This document shows positions 7,166-15,058 of a DNA stretch of 26,790 nucleotides, in pieces (positions within the stretch are counted from its first letter, which is position 1; each line of letters opens with the position of its first letter). Source of the DNA: a virus. A model generated the notes under the pieces. It searched no databases and had not been told where the DNA came from. It was given only the letters and a program-made list of their open reading frames with translations. The stretch spans positions 1-26,790 of the IMG/VR virus record IMGVR_UViG_3300047300_000201. One strand, 5' to 3'. A program made the position numbers and the translations under genes.

Positions 7166-8281
7166 ATGTCAGACGTAAGTGCAACAGCACCCGCCACTGA
7201 GCAAACTGGTAGCGCACCAACTGCCGACTCCATAGCTGCGTTAATTGCCGCCAACAGGCGTAACACACCGCAACCAGATGGAAGTCAGCCGCCACCAGCG
7301 GGTATAACTGGAAATGGTCCAGCACCCGAGGCGGCTCCTGAAGAGGAAGCCGAACCTGAAGTAAGTATTGCAACGACTGAAGAGCCGTCTGACGATGGGG
7401 AGCAGGTAGAGTCCACCGAAGGTGTAAACGAAGCCGTCAATTTCCTAGAGTTTGCGGAGCAGAATCCGAATGTAGTGTTGAAAATTCCAAACAAAGACGC
7501 AGAAGGCGGTTTTGTTGAGTTGACAGCATCAAAAGCGGCTTCCATTCTTGGTCAGGGCAGTGCTATACATGAAAATGCGAGAAAACTTAAAGCCGAAAAG
7601 GCAGAGTTTGAAGAGTTTCAGGCCAAGCGACGAAGTGAACTTGATGGTTTGCAAATTGGGCTGGAGTTAACGGTTGTCCCGCAACTGCAAAGTGCGGCAG
7701 ACGAACTGATAACCCTGCAACAGTACAACCAACAATGGGAGATGATTCGCAATCAGGCTACGGACGAGATTGAACGTAGCAGGGCAGATGCGGCAATTCG
7801 CCAAAACACCCAACTGATTGAGGAAAAAGCCCAGTTCATCAAATCAAACAGGCCAAAGGTTGAGCAGTTTTATCAAGCTCGGTCGCAGTTTGTGCAAGAA
7901 CAACTTGAGCAAGCCAGACAGAGTTTCAGCGACAAAGAGTTGGCCAACAAAGCCAATTTCACGGAACTGAGAGATAAGCTGTCGAAGGAATGGAAGGGTG
8001 CAAATGGCTCCTACATCCCTGGTGTGCCAAACATCGATTTGCTATCCAGTGATGAGTACATTTTGGGATTGATTCGGGATGGCATGAAGTTCCGAGAAGG
8101 TCCGAAAGTGAAGAACGCAGGAGGTTCGCTGGCCGCAACCAGTAAGCCTGTTGCAAGAGCCAAGACATCGCCAACTCCTCCCAGCCAACAACTCCAAGAA
8201 CGAGCCGCAAAAGGTGATAAGAATGCCGCACGGGATCTTTTGGCAACCATGCTACAGGCAAACCGAAGAAGCCGTAGCTAA
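7166..8281 (+). CDS. Capsid scaffolding protein
   Basis: A 371-residue protein with the typical build of a phage scaffold. The N-terminus is Pro/Ala/Glu-rich and very acidic, probably disordered (residues 1-85). Long charged coiled-coil-like helices follow (about 130-275: KLKAEKAEFEEF, then QLIEEKAQFIKS), and the basic C-terminus ends NRRSRS, which could dock on the capsid protein. It lies immediately upstream of the major capsid gene, as expected. It would direct prohead assembly and then exit or be degraded. No protease domain or Ser-His-Asp motif is visible, so maturation protease activity is not supported. AAGGG precedes the ATG. Confidence 0.88.
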   Translation: MSDVSATAPATEQTGSAPTADSIAALIAANRRNTPQPDGSQPPPAGITGNGPAPEAAPEEEAEPEVSIATTEEPSDDGEQVESTEGVNEAVNFLEFAEQNPNVVLKIPNKDAEGGFVELTASKAASILGQGSAIHENARKLKAEKAEFEEFQAKRRSELDGLQIGLELTVVPQLQSAADELITLQQYNQQWEMIRNQATDEIERSRADAAIRQNTQLIEEKAQFIKSNRPKVEQFYQARSQFVQEQLEQARQSFSDKELANKANFTELRDKLSKEWKGANGSYIPGVPNIDLLSSDEYILGLIRDGMKFREGPKVKNAGGSLAATSKPVARAKTSPTPPSQQLQERAAKGDKNAARDLLATMLQANRRSRS

Positions 8282-8297
8282 TCTTTAAGGAACAAAA

Positions 8298-9455
8298 ATG
8301 TCTACTATCACCTCCGCAAACTTGGGTAACGGTAACGGCCCATACGCAACCGACATCGTGGTCAAAGACTTGGACATGACCGTGTCCAACTACGTCAAAG
8401 ACCGCACTCCCATCACCAACATGGCGATGTCCAAAAAGCGCAAAGTCAATTCGACTCTGCACATTTGGCCCATCGACTATTTCCGCACACCTAGCTTGAA
8501 CGCTAAGTTGGAAGGCGCTGCTGTCAGCACCAGCCAGTCGGAAAACAACACCCGTGCCAACTTGGGCAACTACACACAGATCTTTACCACCACCATTGGT
8601 GCTACTGGTACTGCCCGTGCTGTTGAGCAAGCTGGTGGTGATCCTCAGGCATACCAAGAAGTCAAGCAATTGACTGAGATCATGTTTGACGTTGAACTGC
8701 AAATGGTTCGTGCTGACGGTGCTTCTATCAAGTACGCTGGTCAGGACGCTGCCCAAGGTTCTTCGCCCAACAACGGTCGTCGCTTTGGCTCTTTGTACGC
8801 TTTTGCTGGCACTCGCTCTGGCAACGCAACTGATGGCACTGACGTTCTGAACATCGCTACCAGCGACAGCAACGACACCATTGGCAGCACCGTTGACACC
8901 AACACTCCTTTCAATGGCGTGTTGAGCAACGCTGGCCTTGGCTACTTCACTTTTGGTTCTGGCGTGACCCTGCAAGCTTTCAGCCCCGTGCTGTACAAGC
9001 AGTTGGTCACCGTGGCCGAACAGCGTTTCAATGCCAAGATCACCAACATGGTTGTTCCAACCTCGTTGCGTACCACCATCTCTGACAACATTCCTCAGAG
9101 CCGTTCTATCAACCGTTTCAACCCTGCTGACAAGGGTGACACGATTGGTACATACGAAGGTGACTTCAACTACACCTATCAGATCGATGACAACTGGATC
9201 ATGGATCAGACTGGTGCTGACAACACTTCGATTCTCTTCTTGAATCCTGATGTTGTTCAGTGGGGTTCTTTGCGTGAACTCGGACCAAACAACGAAGTGT
9301 TCAGCAACGCTGACGCTTCTTTGGACCAGTACATCATGGAAGGCACATTGATTGTGCGCAACCCTGCTGGTGTGGCTGTGTTGGCTGCTATGACAACTGG
9401 CGCTGTGGTGACAACCGCACGTCCTGCTGCTCAAGTCAAACGCTACTTGGCCTAA
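8298..9455 (+). CDS. Major capsid protein, SU10/DUF5309-like HK97 fold
   Basis: A 385-residue capsid subunit. The N-terminal part (DRTPITNMAMSKKRKVNST, then LEGAAVSTSQ and a conserved NYTQIFTTT stretch) and the VKQLTEIMFDVELQMVRAD helix resemble the major capsid family typified by phage SU10. The C-terminal half is beta-rich, as in HK97-type A domains. Position after the scaffold confirms the role. The gene uses a narrow set of preferred codons, as expected for the most abundant virion protein. AAGGAACAAAA precedes the ATG, and a strong terminator follows the stop. The SU10-type capsid raises the possibility of an elongated head, which sequence alone cannot settle. Confidence 0.92.
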   Translation: MSTITSANLGNGNGPYATDIVVKDLDMTVSNYVKDRTPITNMAMSKKRKVNSTLHIWPIDYFRTPSLNAKLEGAAVSTSQSENNTRANLGNYTQIFTTTIGATGTARAVEQAGGDPQAYQEVKQLTEIMFDVELQMVRADGASIKYAGQDAAQGSSPNNGRRFGSLYAFAGTRSGNATDGTDVLNIATSDSNDTIGSTVDTNTPFNGVLSNAGLGYFTFGSGVTLQAFSPVLYKQLVTVAEQRFNAKITNMVVPTSLRTTISDNIPQSRSINRFNPADKGDTIGTYEGDFNYTYQIDDNWIMDQTGADNTSILFLNPDVVQWGSLRELGPNNEVFSNADASLDQYIMEGTLIVRNPAGVAVLAAMTTGAVVTTARPAAQVKRYLA

Positions 9456-9465
9456 GGTCAAGAAT

Positions 9466-9495
9466 GGGAGGCCCTTCGGGGCTTCCCTTTTATTT
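9466..9495 (+). terminator. Intrinsic terminator after the capsid gene
   Basis: GGGAGGCCC (9466-9474) pairs with GGGCTTCCC (9479-9487) through nine consecutive pairs, one of them G-T, around a very stable TTCG tetraloop. TTTTATTT follows at 9488-9495. This is a textbook rho-independent terminator, ten bases after the capsid stop. It probably ends or attenuates transcripts so that capsid mRNA is more abundant than that of the tail genes. It is the only clear terminator I see in the window. Confidence 0.9.
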
Positions 9496-9499
9496 GGAG
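9496..9499 (+). promoter_or_regulatory. Ribosome binding site that fixes the start at 9506
   Basis: GGAG lies six bases before ATG 9506. The alternative in-frame ATG at 9464 sits at the foot of the terminator stem and has no purine-rich site, so 9506 is the credible start. Confidence 0.7.
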
Positions 9500-9505
9500 C
9501 AAAGT

Positions 9506-10012
9506 ATGGAATTGGATAAAGACGAAACACCTGAAGTCAACGAAGACTACTTCATGAAGGGCAACCTTGAAGGAGGCATCGATGGCGTTTTCCGCAAGAA
9601 CGACAAGTTGTTCAATGAGGTCAAGTCAGGCACTTGGTCGCAGACGTTCAAGACCGACAACATTGACTACAAGGTAGGCGCTGTTGACGGCAACCGATAC
9701 GTCCAATACAACCAAAAAAACGTGGAAGCTGTTCGTCAGTATTGCAAAGACCGTCGAGAGTTTTATCAGCGCATGGGTACAACTGACAACCCAATCTTTG
9801 CTGGAACTTTTGAGGCGATGAATCTCCCCAAATGCTTTGCGCATGAGATCAGTTCCAAGTGGTTCAATAACCGCCCTTGGGAGTTGATCAAACGTGACAA
9901 GGCTGACAAAATCAAGTTTTATGCGATTGTGAATCAGTACTATTCGGACTTTGTTTGTCATCCGAGTGGCAAGATTCCCCTCCCATACAATCCAGCAATT
10001 GCGACCAAGTGA
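9506..10012 (+). CDS. Phage protein of unknown function between capsid and adaptor
   Basis: A 168-residue soluble protein: an acidic N-terminus (MELDKDETPEVNED), then a mixed alpha/beta body rich in Tyr, Phe, Asn and Lys, including KNVEAVRQYCKDRREFYQRM (about residues 71-90). I chose ATG 9506 with GGAG upstream; a start at 9464 would add 14 residues encoded by the terminator itself. It is probably a conserved virion or assembly protein because it sits between capsid and connector genes and has matching codon use. I cannot identify a domain. A head decoration or head-completion role is a guess from position only. Confidence 0.65.
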   Translation: MELDKDETPEVNEDYFMKGNLEGGIDGVFRKNDKLFNEVKSGTWSQTFKTDNIDYKVGAVDGNRYVQYNQKNVEAVRQYCKDRREFYQRMGTTDNPIFAGTFEAMNLPKCFAHEISSKWFNNRPWELIKRDKADKIKFYAIVNQYYSDFVCHPSGKIPLPYNPAIATK

Positions 10013-10020
10013 GGTAGTCT

Positions 10021-11004
10021 ATGTCCCTATTTATTCAATCTGCTAACGCTCTGGTGAGTCGAGTAGCACAGTGGGTAGGGGCAATTCCATCGGCACTCAG
10101 TATTACCGCCACATCGTTTGATGCCGAGACTGGCGAGATCACCACTTCTGCCGACCCAAGACCGTTTGTTTACCCTGGTGACTTTATTGCCAACGGTATT
10201 TCCAACTACACATACGTCTTGGCGGTGTCGGACACAGCAATCACCGTCAGCGACCCTGATGCCATCTGGGAAAACCTTTCCTATCCTGGCGCAGTCATCC
10301 TCAAGATGCCCACTCAGTCGGCATTGGAGATTCAGGCCAGCATTCAGCTTGCCGAACTCAAGATGCGTGTGATTGAACTTCCAGGCTTGCGCACCAACCC
10401 ATACGACCCTCTTGACCCAACCATTCTGACAACCAACGAGCAGGGCATGGCCCCCATTCCTGCCGACATGAACTGGCCAATCTTGTTTTTCCAAGAAACA
10501 CCAGCGCCAGAAACACCCGAGTACGCTACGGGCTTTGGTCCTTGGATCATTTATGACCGTGTTGGTGACCGTGAGATCATTCGCAGACGCATGATTGACC
10601 AGTTGTATGTGCGCCCGTTTGGTGTACCCCGTGTGATTCGGGCTTCGTTCAGTGAAGTTGGCCCCAACTACATCTTCACACCCAATCCTGGAGCCAACAC
10701 AACCATCAAGGCGTACTACATTCGCACCTTCCCATTCTTGTTTGGCCCAACAGAAGACCCAGACATGCCTGTGGTGCAAAACAATTCAGCCTTGGCATCT
10801 TTCCCTGAAGGCTACATGTACGGCACATTGTGGGCGTACTACGACAAGAACAAGAACAACGAAGAGGCCCAAAAATGGGATGGCCGATTCAACGATGCCT
10901 ACGGCAAGATTGAAGATCAGAACTTCAAGGACAAATGGAGTGGTGGTGATCGTCACCTCACTTCTGAATTCCAGCCCCGTGACTATCGCTACAGCTTTAA
11001 GTGA
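10021..11004 (+). CDS. Head-tail adaptor-like protein
   Basis: A 327-residue protein. The C-terminal region (SALASFPEGYMYGTLWAYYD, then a charged helix with W-x-x-x-F-x-x-AYGKIEDQN) fits phage adaptor proteins of the SU10 type, in which a P-x-x-x-x-YG-x-x-x-x-Y motif precedes a long helix. The N-terminal region has paired Thr/Asp-rich beta segments. It would form a ring under the portal that joins it to the nozzle. Spacing to neighbours is eight bases on each side, with GAGGTAGTCT before the ATG. Size is larger than minimal adaptors, suggesting an additional beta domain (residues about 20-110) that may dock fibres. The family is inferred by eye. Confidence 0.6.
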   Translation: MSLFIQSANALVSRVAQWVGAIPSALSITATSFDAETGEITTSADPRPFVYPGDFIANGISNYTYVLAVSDTAITVSDPDAIWENLSYPGAVILKMPTQSALEIQASIQLAELKMRVIELPGLRTNPYDPLDPTILTTNEQGMAPIPADMNWPILFFQETPAPETPEYATGFGPWIIYDRVGDREIIRRRMIDQLYVRPFGVPRVIRASFSEVGPNYIFTPNPGANTTIKAYYIRTFPFLFGPTEDPDMPVVQNNSALASFPEGYMYGTLWAYYDKNKNNEEAQKWDGRFNDAYGKIEDQNFKDKWSGGDRHLTSEFQPRDYRYSFK

Positions 11005-11012
11005 GGTAAATC

Positions 11013-12842
11013 ATGGCCACAAGCGGTCTTTATGGGAATTCAGCCAATAACGCACTTGTTGCAGCGCCAGGAGCCGAAACAAGCGGCTTGTATGGCAACA
11101 CCGTTCGCTTTGGCGTAACAGGCCCAACAGGCCCAACAGGCCCAACAGGAGCTACTGGCCCAACTGGCCAAGGTTTTGTTTTTCGAGGTTTTTGGGATTC
11201 TGCAACAACCTATCAACCTTACGATGTAGTTACCCATGAGGGAAACTCATGGATAACTTTGACCACAAGTTTGAATCAAGAGCCAGGAGTTGCTCCAAAC
11301 TGGTATTTGTCTGTTAGCGGAGGTCCAACAGGGCCGTCAGGGCCAACAGGACCTATGGGAATAACTGGACCCATTGGCTTAACTGGACCTACTGGACCAA
11401 CTGGCGTTCAAGGACCTCAAGGAATTTCGGGGCCAACTGGCTCATCTGGCCCAACAGGGCCACAAGGAGATTTTGGCCCCACAGGTCCGACTGGCGCTAA
11501 TTCAACTGCGCCTGGACCAACTGGACCAACTGGCCCAACGGGTCCTCAAGGAATTCAAGGTATTCAAGGTATTCAAGGTCCAACAGGATCTCAGGGCGTT
11601 CAAGGTGAGCAAGGTACTCAAGGTGTGGCTGGTCCAACTGGACCTACGGGTAGTCTTGGTCCAACAGGCCCACAAGGCGATATTGGCCCAACAGGTGCGT
11701 CAGGTCCAACTGGGCCTACGGGTGCGCAAGGCGCAGATGGCGGCTCTTCCTCGTTCTATCAATACCAAGCTGACACCAATCAAACATCTGGCACACCAAC
11801 AAGCGGCCATGTTTATTGGAACAACGCAACACAAATATCAGCCACGAGTTTGGTATTCAGTCACTTAACATCAAACAACATTGATGTTGATTTGTTTTTG
11901 TCTTTGCTGAAGACTGGCGATGTATTGATTTTGCAAGATGCAGCAAATTCAGACAATTACCAAAAATGGACATTGACAGCAAATGCAGTTGTTGTTCCAA
12001 ACACATCTATCACATGTGCTGTTGCCCTTGACACTTCATCTGGTACTGGTACAACTGGTTTTGCCAACAATCACAATTTGATTGCTGTTATTCAAACCGT
12101 TGGTGTGACTGGTCCTACAGGCCCAATGGGACCCACAGGACCCACTGGCGCAGACTCAACTGTTGTAGGCCCTACAGGATCAACAGGTCCAACAGGGCCT
12201 CAAGGCGATCAGGGCATTCAAGGGCCGACTGGTCCACAGGGTGTTCAAGGCGTTCAGGGCGTTCAAGGAGATGTGGGTCCTACTGGATCTATTGGTCCAA
12301 CTGGACCAACAGGATCAACTGGCAGCACTGGCGCAACAGGCCCGACTGGCCCGACTGGTCCAACCACATACCCTGGCTCTGGTGTGGCTGTTTCCACGGG
12401 AACTGCTTGGGATACATCGCTTGCCGCTGACAGCGCTAATACTGCCAACGCACTTGTCAAGCGTGATGGATCTGGCAACTTCAGTGCTGGCGCTATTACT
12501 GGAACATCTGTTTTGGATGCCGCAGGAAACTTGCGCTCTTTGCCATTGAACTCGCAAACGTCAGCCTATGTTGTGGCAGCATCAGACAACGGTAAAGTAA
12601 TTTCGATCACCACAGGTGGTGTCACAGTAAATAATTCAATCATGTCTGCTGGCATGGTGACCACTATTTACAACAACTCAGGCTCAAGTCAAACCATTAC
12701 ACAAGGTACTGGTGTGACATTGCAGTGGTCTGGACAATCATCATCAACAACTGGCAACAGAACGCTGGGCTTGTATGGCATGGCAACTATTTATTTCTTG
12801 TCTGCATCAAGCGCAATCATCACAGGATCGGGGTTGACTTAA
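11013..12842 (+). CDS. Collagen-like tail fibre with embedded carbohydrate-binding-like domain
   Basis: A 609-residue fibre. The N-terminus holds two SGLYGN motifs (residues 4-9 and 24-29), perhaps a virion-attachment tag. Three collagen-like tracts of Gly-X-Y, dominated by Gly-Pro-Thr and Gly-x-Gln, span about residues 34-52, 104-243 and 364-450. Between tracts one and two lies a small domain (55-102) with the [21 protein letters not shown] pattern of CBM5/12-like chitin-binding modules. Between two and three is a beta-rich domain (246-363). The C-terminal domain (451-609) has Ser/Thr/Gly-rich beta repeats. Trimeric triple helices are expected. Thr in the Y position of GPT resembles O-glycosylated GPT repeats of Bacillus BclA. 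Nine-base DNA repeats encode parts of the tracts. Confidence 0.88.
   Translation: MATSGLYGNSANNALVAAPGAETSGLYGNTVRFGVTGPTGPTGPTGATGPTGQGFVFRGFWDSATTYQPYDVVTHEGNSWITLTTSLNQEPGVAPNWYLSVSGGPTGPSGPTGPMGITGPIGLTGPTGPTGVQGPQGISGPTGSSGPTGPQGDFGPTGPTGANSTAPGPTGPTGPTGPQGIQGIQGIQGPTGSQGVQGEQGTQGVAGPTGPTGSLGPTGPQGDIGPTGASGPTGPTGAQGADGGSSSFYQYQADTNQTSGTPTSGHVYWNNATQISATSLVFSHLTSNNIDVDLFLSLLKTGDVLILQDAANSDNYQKWTLTANAVVVPNTSITCAVALDTSSGTGTTGFANNHNLIAVIQTVGVTGPTGPMGPTGPTGADSTVVGPTGSTGPTGPQGDQGIQGPTGPQGVQGVQGVQGDVGPTGSIGPTGPTGSTGSTGATGPTGPTGPTTYPGSGVAVSTGTAWDTSLAADSANTANALVKRDGSGNFSAGAITGTSVLDAAGNLRSLPLNSQTSAYVVAASDNGKVISITTGGVTVNNSIMSAGMVTTIYNNSGSSQTITQGTGVTLQWSGQSSSTTGNRTLGLYGMATIYFLSASSAIITGSGLT
11117..12362 (+). 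repeat. Nine-base tandem repeats encoding Gly-X-Y tracts
   Basis: AACAGGCCC occurs three times in perfect tandem at 11117-11143 (plus a partial fourth copy), ATTCAAGGT three times at 11553-11579, and near-perfect GTTCAAGGC/GTTCAGGGC copies at about 12242-12270. Each unit is nine bases (two codons of a triplet plus one), so slippage would change fibre length in steps of three residues without breaking the frame. Collagen coding tracts lie at about 11112-11168, 11322-11741 and 12102-12362. Confidence 0.8.
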
Positions 12843-12843
12843 T

Positions 12844-13608
12844 ATGTCAATGATGTCTATTTTGCTGGGCGCAGAAGCTGGGCGTGTAGCCATATCTCTC
12901 ACAGCCTCTGGCAACAGCTATGATGTCTACACAAATAGAAGTCCGTCATATGCCGCAGGAAAATCAGACATTACAGTCAATGTTCCTGCGCCAACCACCA
13001 TTGGATCTTCATCAACTGGCGCATATGCGCTTCTTGTGCCAAATGCCTTTAGTCCAACAGACACGGTAACCATTGTCAACAACGGCTTAATACAAGGTGC
13101 TGGTGGTAGTGGCGGTTACGGAGGTCCTCGACTGCCATACACACCAGCAAATTTTGGCGCATATTCCAGTGGAGGAGCGGGTTCTGCTGGAGGGTCTGCC
13201 TTGTATGTAAACAGACCTGTAACAGTCACTAACAATGGAACCATTGCTGGTGGTGGCGGTGGTGGCGGTGGCGGCCAAGGATACAGAACACCAGCAGGGC
13301 CAGTAAAAAGCCCAACAACGTCATACACATATGCTGGCGGTGGTGGCGGTGGCGGTGCTGGCACTGTTGGTGGCGCTGGAGGCCCTGGTGCAACCAATAC
13401 TTATAACGGAGCTGCTGGCACTTCAAGTGCTGGTGGATCTGGTGGCATACCCGAAGGACCTGGTGCTGGTGGAGGTGGCCCAGGGGGTGGGCGTGGAGCA
13501 GCAGGAACATCTACGCCAGCCGCTGGTGGAGCCGCTGGAAACTATATTGTTGGAAACCCATTTGTCACTTGGCCTGTCACGGGGACTCGCCAAGGTGGCG
13601 TAGGTTAA
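12844..13608 (+). CDS. Glycine-rich adhesin / fibre tip protein
   Basis: A 254-residue protein. The N-terminal 80 residues are beta-rich (TTIGSSSTGAYALLVPN). A repeated VxNNGxIxGxGGxGG pattern follows at residues about 77-90 and 128-145, and long Gly runs extend to about residue 230. The end has the GNPFVTWPVTGTRQGGVG motif, close to the G-N-x-x-(I/V)-T-W-x-x-x-GTR-x-G ending often seen in phage tail tip proteins. Gly-rich runs of this type fold as polyglycine-II sandwiches in phage S16 gp38 and can form the receptor-binding tip; applying that here is inference. It follows the collagen-like fibre by one base (TAAT then ATG), so it may cap that fibre. No strong ribosome binding site is visible, suggesting coupled translation. 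Confidence 0.75.
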   Translation: MSMMSILLGAEAGRVAISLTASGNSYDVYTNRSPSYAAGKSDITVNVPAPTTIGSSSTGAYALLVPNAFSPTDTVTIVNNGLIQGAGGSGGYGGPRLPYTPANFGAYSSGGAGSAGGSALYVNRPVTVTNNGTIAGGGGGGGGGQGYRTPAGPVKSPTTSYTYAGGGGGGGAGTVGGAGGPGATNTYNGAAGTSSAGGSGGIPEGPGAGGGGPGGGRGAAGTSTPAAGGAAGNYIVGNPFVTWPVTGTRQGGVG

Positions 13609-13620
13609 CTTGGAGAATTT

Positions 13621-13989
13621 ATGAATACTCTCTACATGAAAATACAAGGCTTTGATGAGCAGTCAAATTCTTTGATTGTTTCATTTGCGTCAGATGCAAC
13701 GCAGTCACAAAATCCTGATGACTATCCAGCTTACGCCTATCAGCCAGTCAATATGTGGCCAGACATCACAGACCCTGTTGAAATTAAAAAAAGAATTGCT
13801 ATGTCTGGCATCTATCACGCAGAGCAGCAGGAAAGGCATGAAACTTTCAATGCCAATCTTGCGGCTCAACAACAGTATAGACAAATGGTTGGGCAGGAAA
13901 CTTCTTACCAAGTGAGTGAGTTGCTTCCTATGGAAGAACCGCTTTCTTCTTTGCCAGATTCTGTTGTATCTAATGTTGTAGAGGTGTAA
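13621..13989 (+). CDS. Small acidic fibre-associated protein, unknown
   Basis: A 122-residue acidic protein starting MNTLYMKIQGFDEQSNSLIV. Its N-terminal half looks beta-rich with a YPAYAYQPVNMWPDITDP segment; residues about 72-95 form a Gln/Glu-rich helix; the end is Ser/Pro/Glu-rich. GGAGA precedes the ATG. It directly follows a Gly-rich adhesin, as a tail-fibre chaperone or tip-associated protein would, and a comparable small gene follows the second Gly-rich adhesin (20894). The DNA becomes clearly AT-richer here. No family is certain. Confidence 0.65.
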   Translation: MNTLYMKIQGFDEQSNSLIVSFASDATQSQNPDDYPAYAYQPVNMWPDITDPVEIKKRIAMSGIYHAEQQERHETFNANLAAQQQYRQMVGQETSYQVSELLPMEEPLSSLPDSVVSNVVEV

Positions 13990-13991
13990 TC

Positions 13992-14468
13992 ATGATTCAA
14001 AAACCATATGCAGCATTTGGCTACGTTTTAATAGAGAACACATACTCTGACGGTGAGATCGTCACTGCAATCATTGACAACAATTATTCATGCTACACGT
14101 TTTGGGCTTGCGGTAGGTTCAAAAACAAAAACGTATCAACAAACACGGAAATGCAAGATTTTGCAACAGGTTGTTTTTTGCGCCCATCTGATTATTTTCC
14201 TGGTGTTTTTGAACATACATCTGTTGGCGAGTCAAAGGTATTTTGCCTTGATGAGCGTTTTAAAAAACATACTCATGTGCAACTTGAGTCTTTTAAATTG
14301 GTTGCCAATGAAGAGCAAATTCTTCCCAAGGACACTAAGCTGTTTTTGTGTGCAGGAAATTTATTGATAAACGAAAAAAGCATAAATCGGCCAACACAAA
14401 TTTATATTCAAACAGGAGACACATCGGTGACTGCTGTCACTGATTGCTATGGACTGCTTTTCAAATGA
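13992..14468 (+). CDS. Unknown beta-rich protein of the AT-rich segment
   Basis: A 158-residue protein rich in aromatic residues, Cys (six) and Asn, apparently mostly beta. The second half (KHTHVQLESFKLVANEEQIL, then LFLCAGNLLIN and a final GDTSVTAVTDCYGLLF) has the rhythm of a cupin-like jelly roll, but metal ligands cannot be placed with confidence. It starts two bases after the previous stop, and its TGA overlaps the next ATG (ATGA). One line of its sequence (14341-14400) has 19 G or C in 60, against 32 in 60 in the portal (5221-5280), so this stretch may have been acquired separately. Function unknown; neighbours suggest a link with fibre modification. Confidence 0.6.
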   Translation: MIQKPYAAFGYVLIENTYSDGEIVTAIIDNNYSCYTFWACGRFKNKNVSTNTEMQDFATGCFLRPSDYFPGVFEHTSVGESKVFCLDERFKKHTHVQLESFKLVANEEQILPKDTKLFLCAGNLLINEKSINRPTQIYIQTGDTSVTAVTDCYGLLFK

Positions 14469-15046
14469 AGTATGCCAAAAAAATTCAACTTTTTGTAGAG
14501 TTTCAAAAGCCAAACAGATCATCTTTTGTTCTTGGTAGGCATGGAGAAGACAACATTGGCAAACACCATGTTGTCAGAAGATATTTGCAACGCAAACAAG
14601 TCGACGTTGTAAAAGAAGTTCTTCCAGAAAATGTCAGGCCATATGTGATTGGCGTTAATTTTTCTGAGATTTCGCTCCTTGGCCCGCATACGCACACCGA
14701 AGAAAAGTGTGTCATCAACTTTTACCAACATGTCAATGGAGAAGTCACCTCCTTTTGGGAGGGAGAAATTGAGCGGGATGACAGGTGGACTAGCGACAAC
14801 GGCAAGGGTTACATAAATGTCAACCCAGACAAGATCAAAATTGTCGAGTCTTTTAAAGCTGAGAGCGGGGACGTGTGGATACTGAACGCAACACAGCCGC
14901 ATTCTGTGACGATTGATGGGGATGTCAGAACCAATGGGTATCAATATGCACCCGAAAACGACAATGTGCGATTGGTGGTACAGGCATTCATTGATTTGCC
15001 GTACAGTGATGTGGTGGAGGCTTTGGAAAATAAAGTAATGCAATGA
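14465..15046 (+). CDS. HxH...H double-stranded beta-helix protein, oxygenase-like
   Basis: A 193-residue protein with the iron-binding pattern of cupin/2OG oxygenase folds. GPHTHTEEKCVINFY holds His75 and His77. A distal His146 lies in LNATQPHSVTIDG, after the turn SGDVWILNA. Arg169 in NVRLVVQAF is a possible 2-oxoglutarate or substrate contact. The pattern resembles aspartyl/asparaginyl hydroxylase-like proteins, in which H-x-(D/H) leads a strand ending in N-x-(P/Y). A metal-dependent hydroxylase acting on a protein or sugar is likely but unproven; a non-enzymatic cupin is the alternative. I chose ATG 14465, which overlaps the previous stop; ATG 14444 would add seven residues inside the upstream gene. 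Confidence 0.6.
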   Translation: MKYAKKIQLFVEFQKPNRSSFVLGRHGEDNIGKHHVVRRYLQRKQVDVVKEVLPENVRPYVIGVNFSEISLLGPHTHTEEKCVINFYQHVNGEVTSFWEGEIERDDRWTSDNGKGYINVNPDKIKIVESFKAESGDVWILNATQPHSVTIDGDVRTNGYQYAPENDNVRLVVQAFIDLPYSDVVEALENKVMQ

Positions 15047-15058
15047 AAGGTAAAGACA

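Noticed and set aside
9464-9505. Upstream ATG as the start of the gene after the capsid
   Set aside because: It lies at the terminator stem and lacks a ribosome binding site; ATG 9506 has GGAG at the right distance.
7959-9530. Long minus-strand open frame (523 codons) opposite scaffold and capsid genes
   Set aside because: It is antisense to two confidently identified genes, and its composition (Val, Ser, His rich) is what the biased codon use of the capsid gene produces on the other strand.
11117-11579. Short regular repeats as a CRISPR array
   Set aside because: The units are nine bases, without spacers, and encode collagen-like Gly-X-Y triplets in frame.
11473-12549. Other-frame + strand open frames in the collagen-like gene
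   Set aside because: They arise from the repetitive Gly-X-Y coding DNA and encode only repetitive Leu/Gln/Val strings.
14444-14464. ATG 14444 as start of the HxH...H protein
   Set aside because: Its seven extra residues are encoded inside the previous gene; ATG 14465 forms the usual ATGA overlap.
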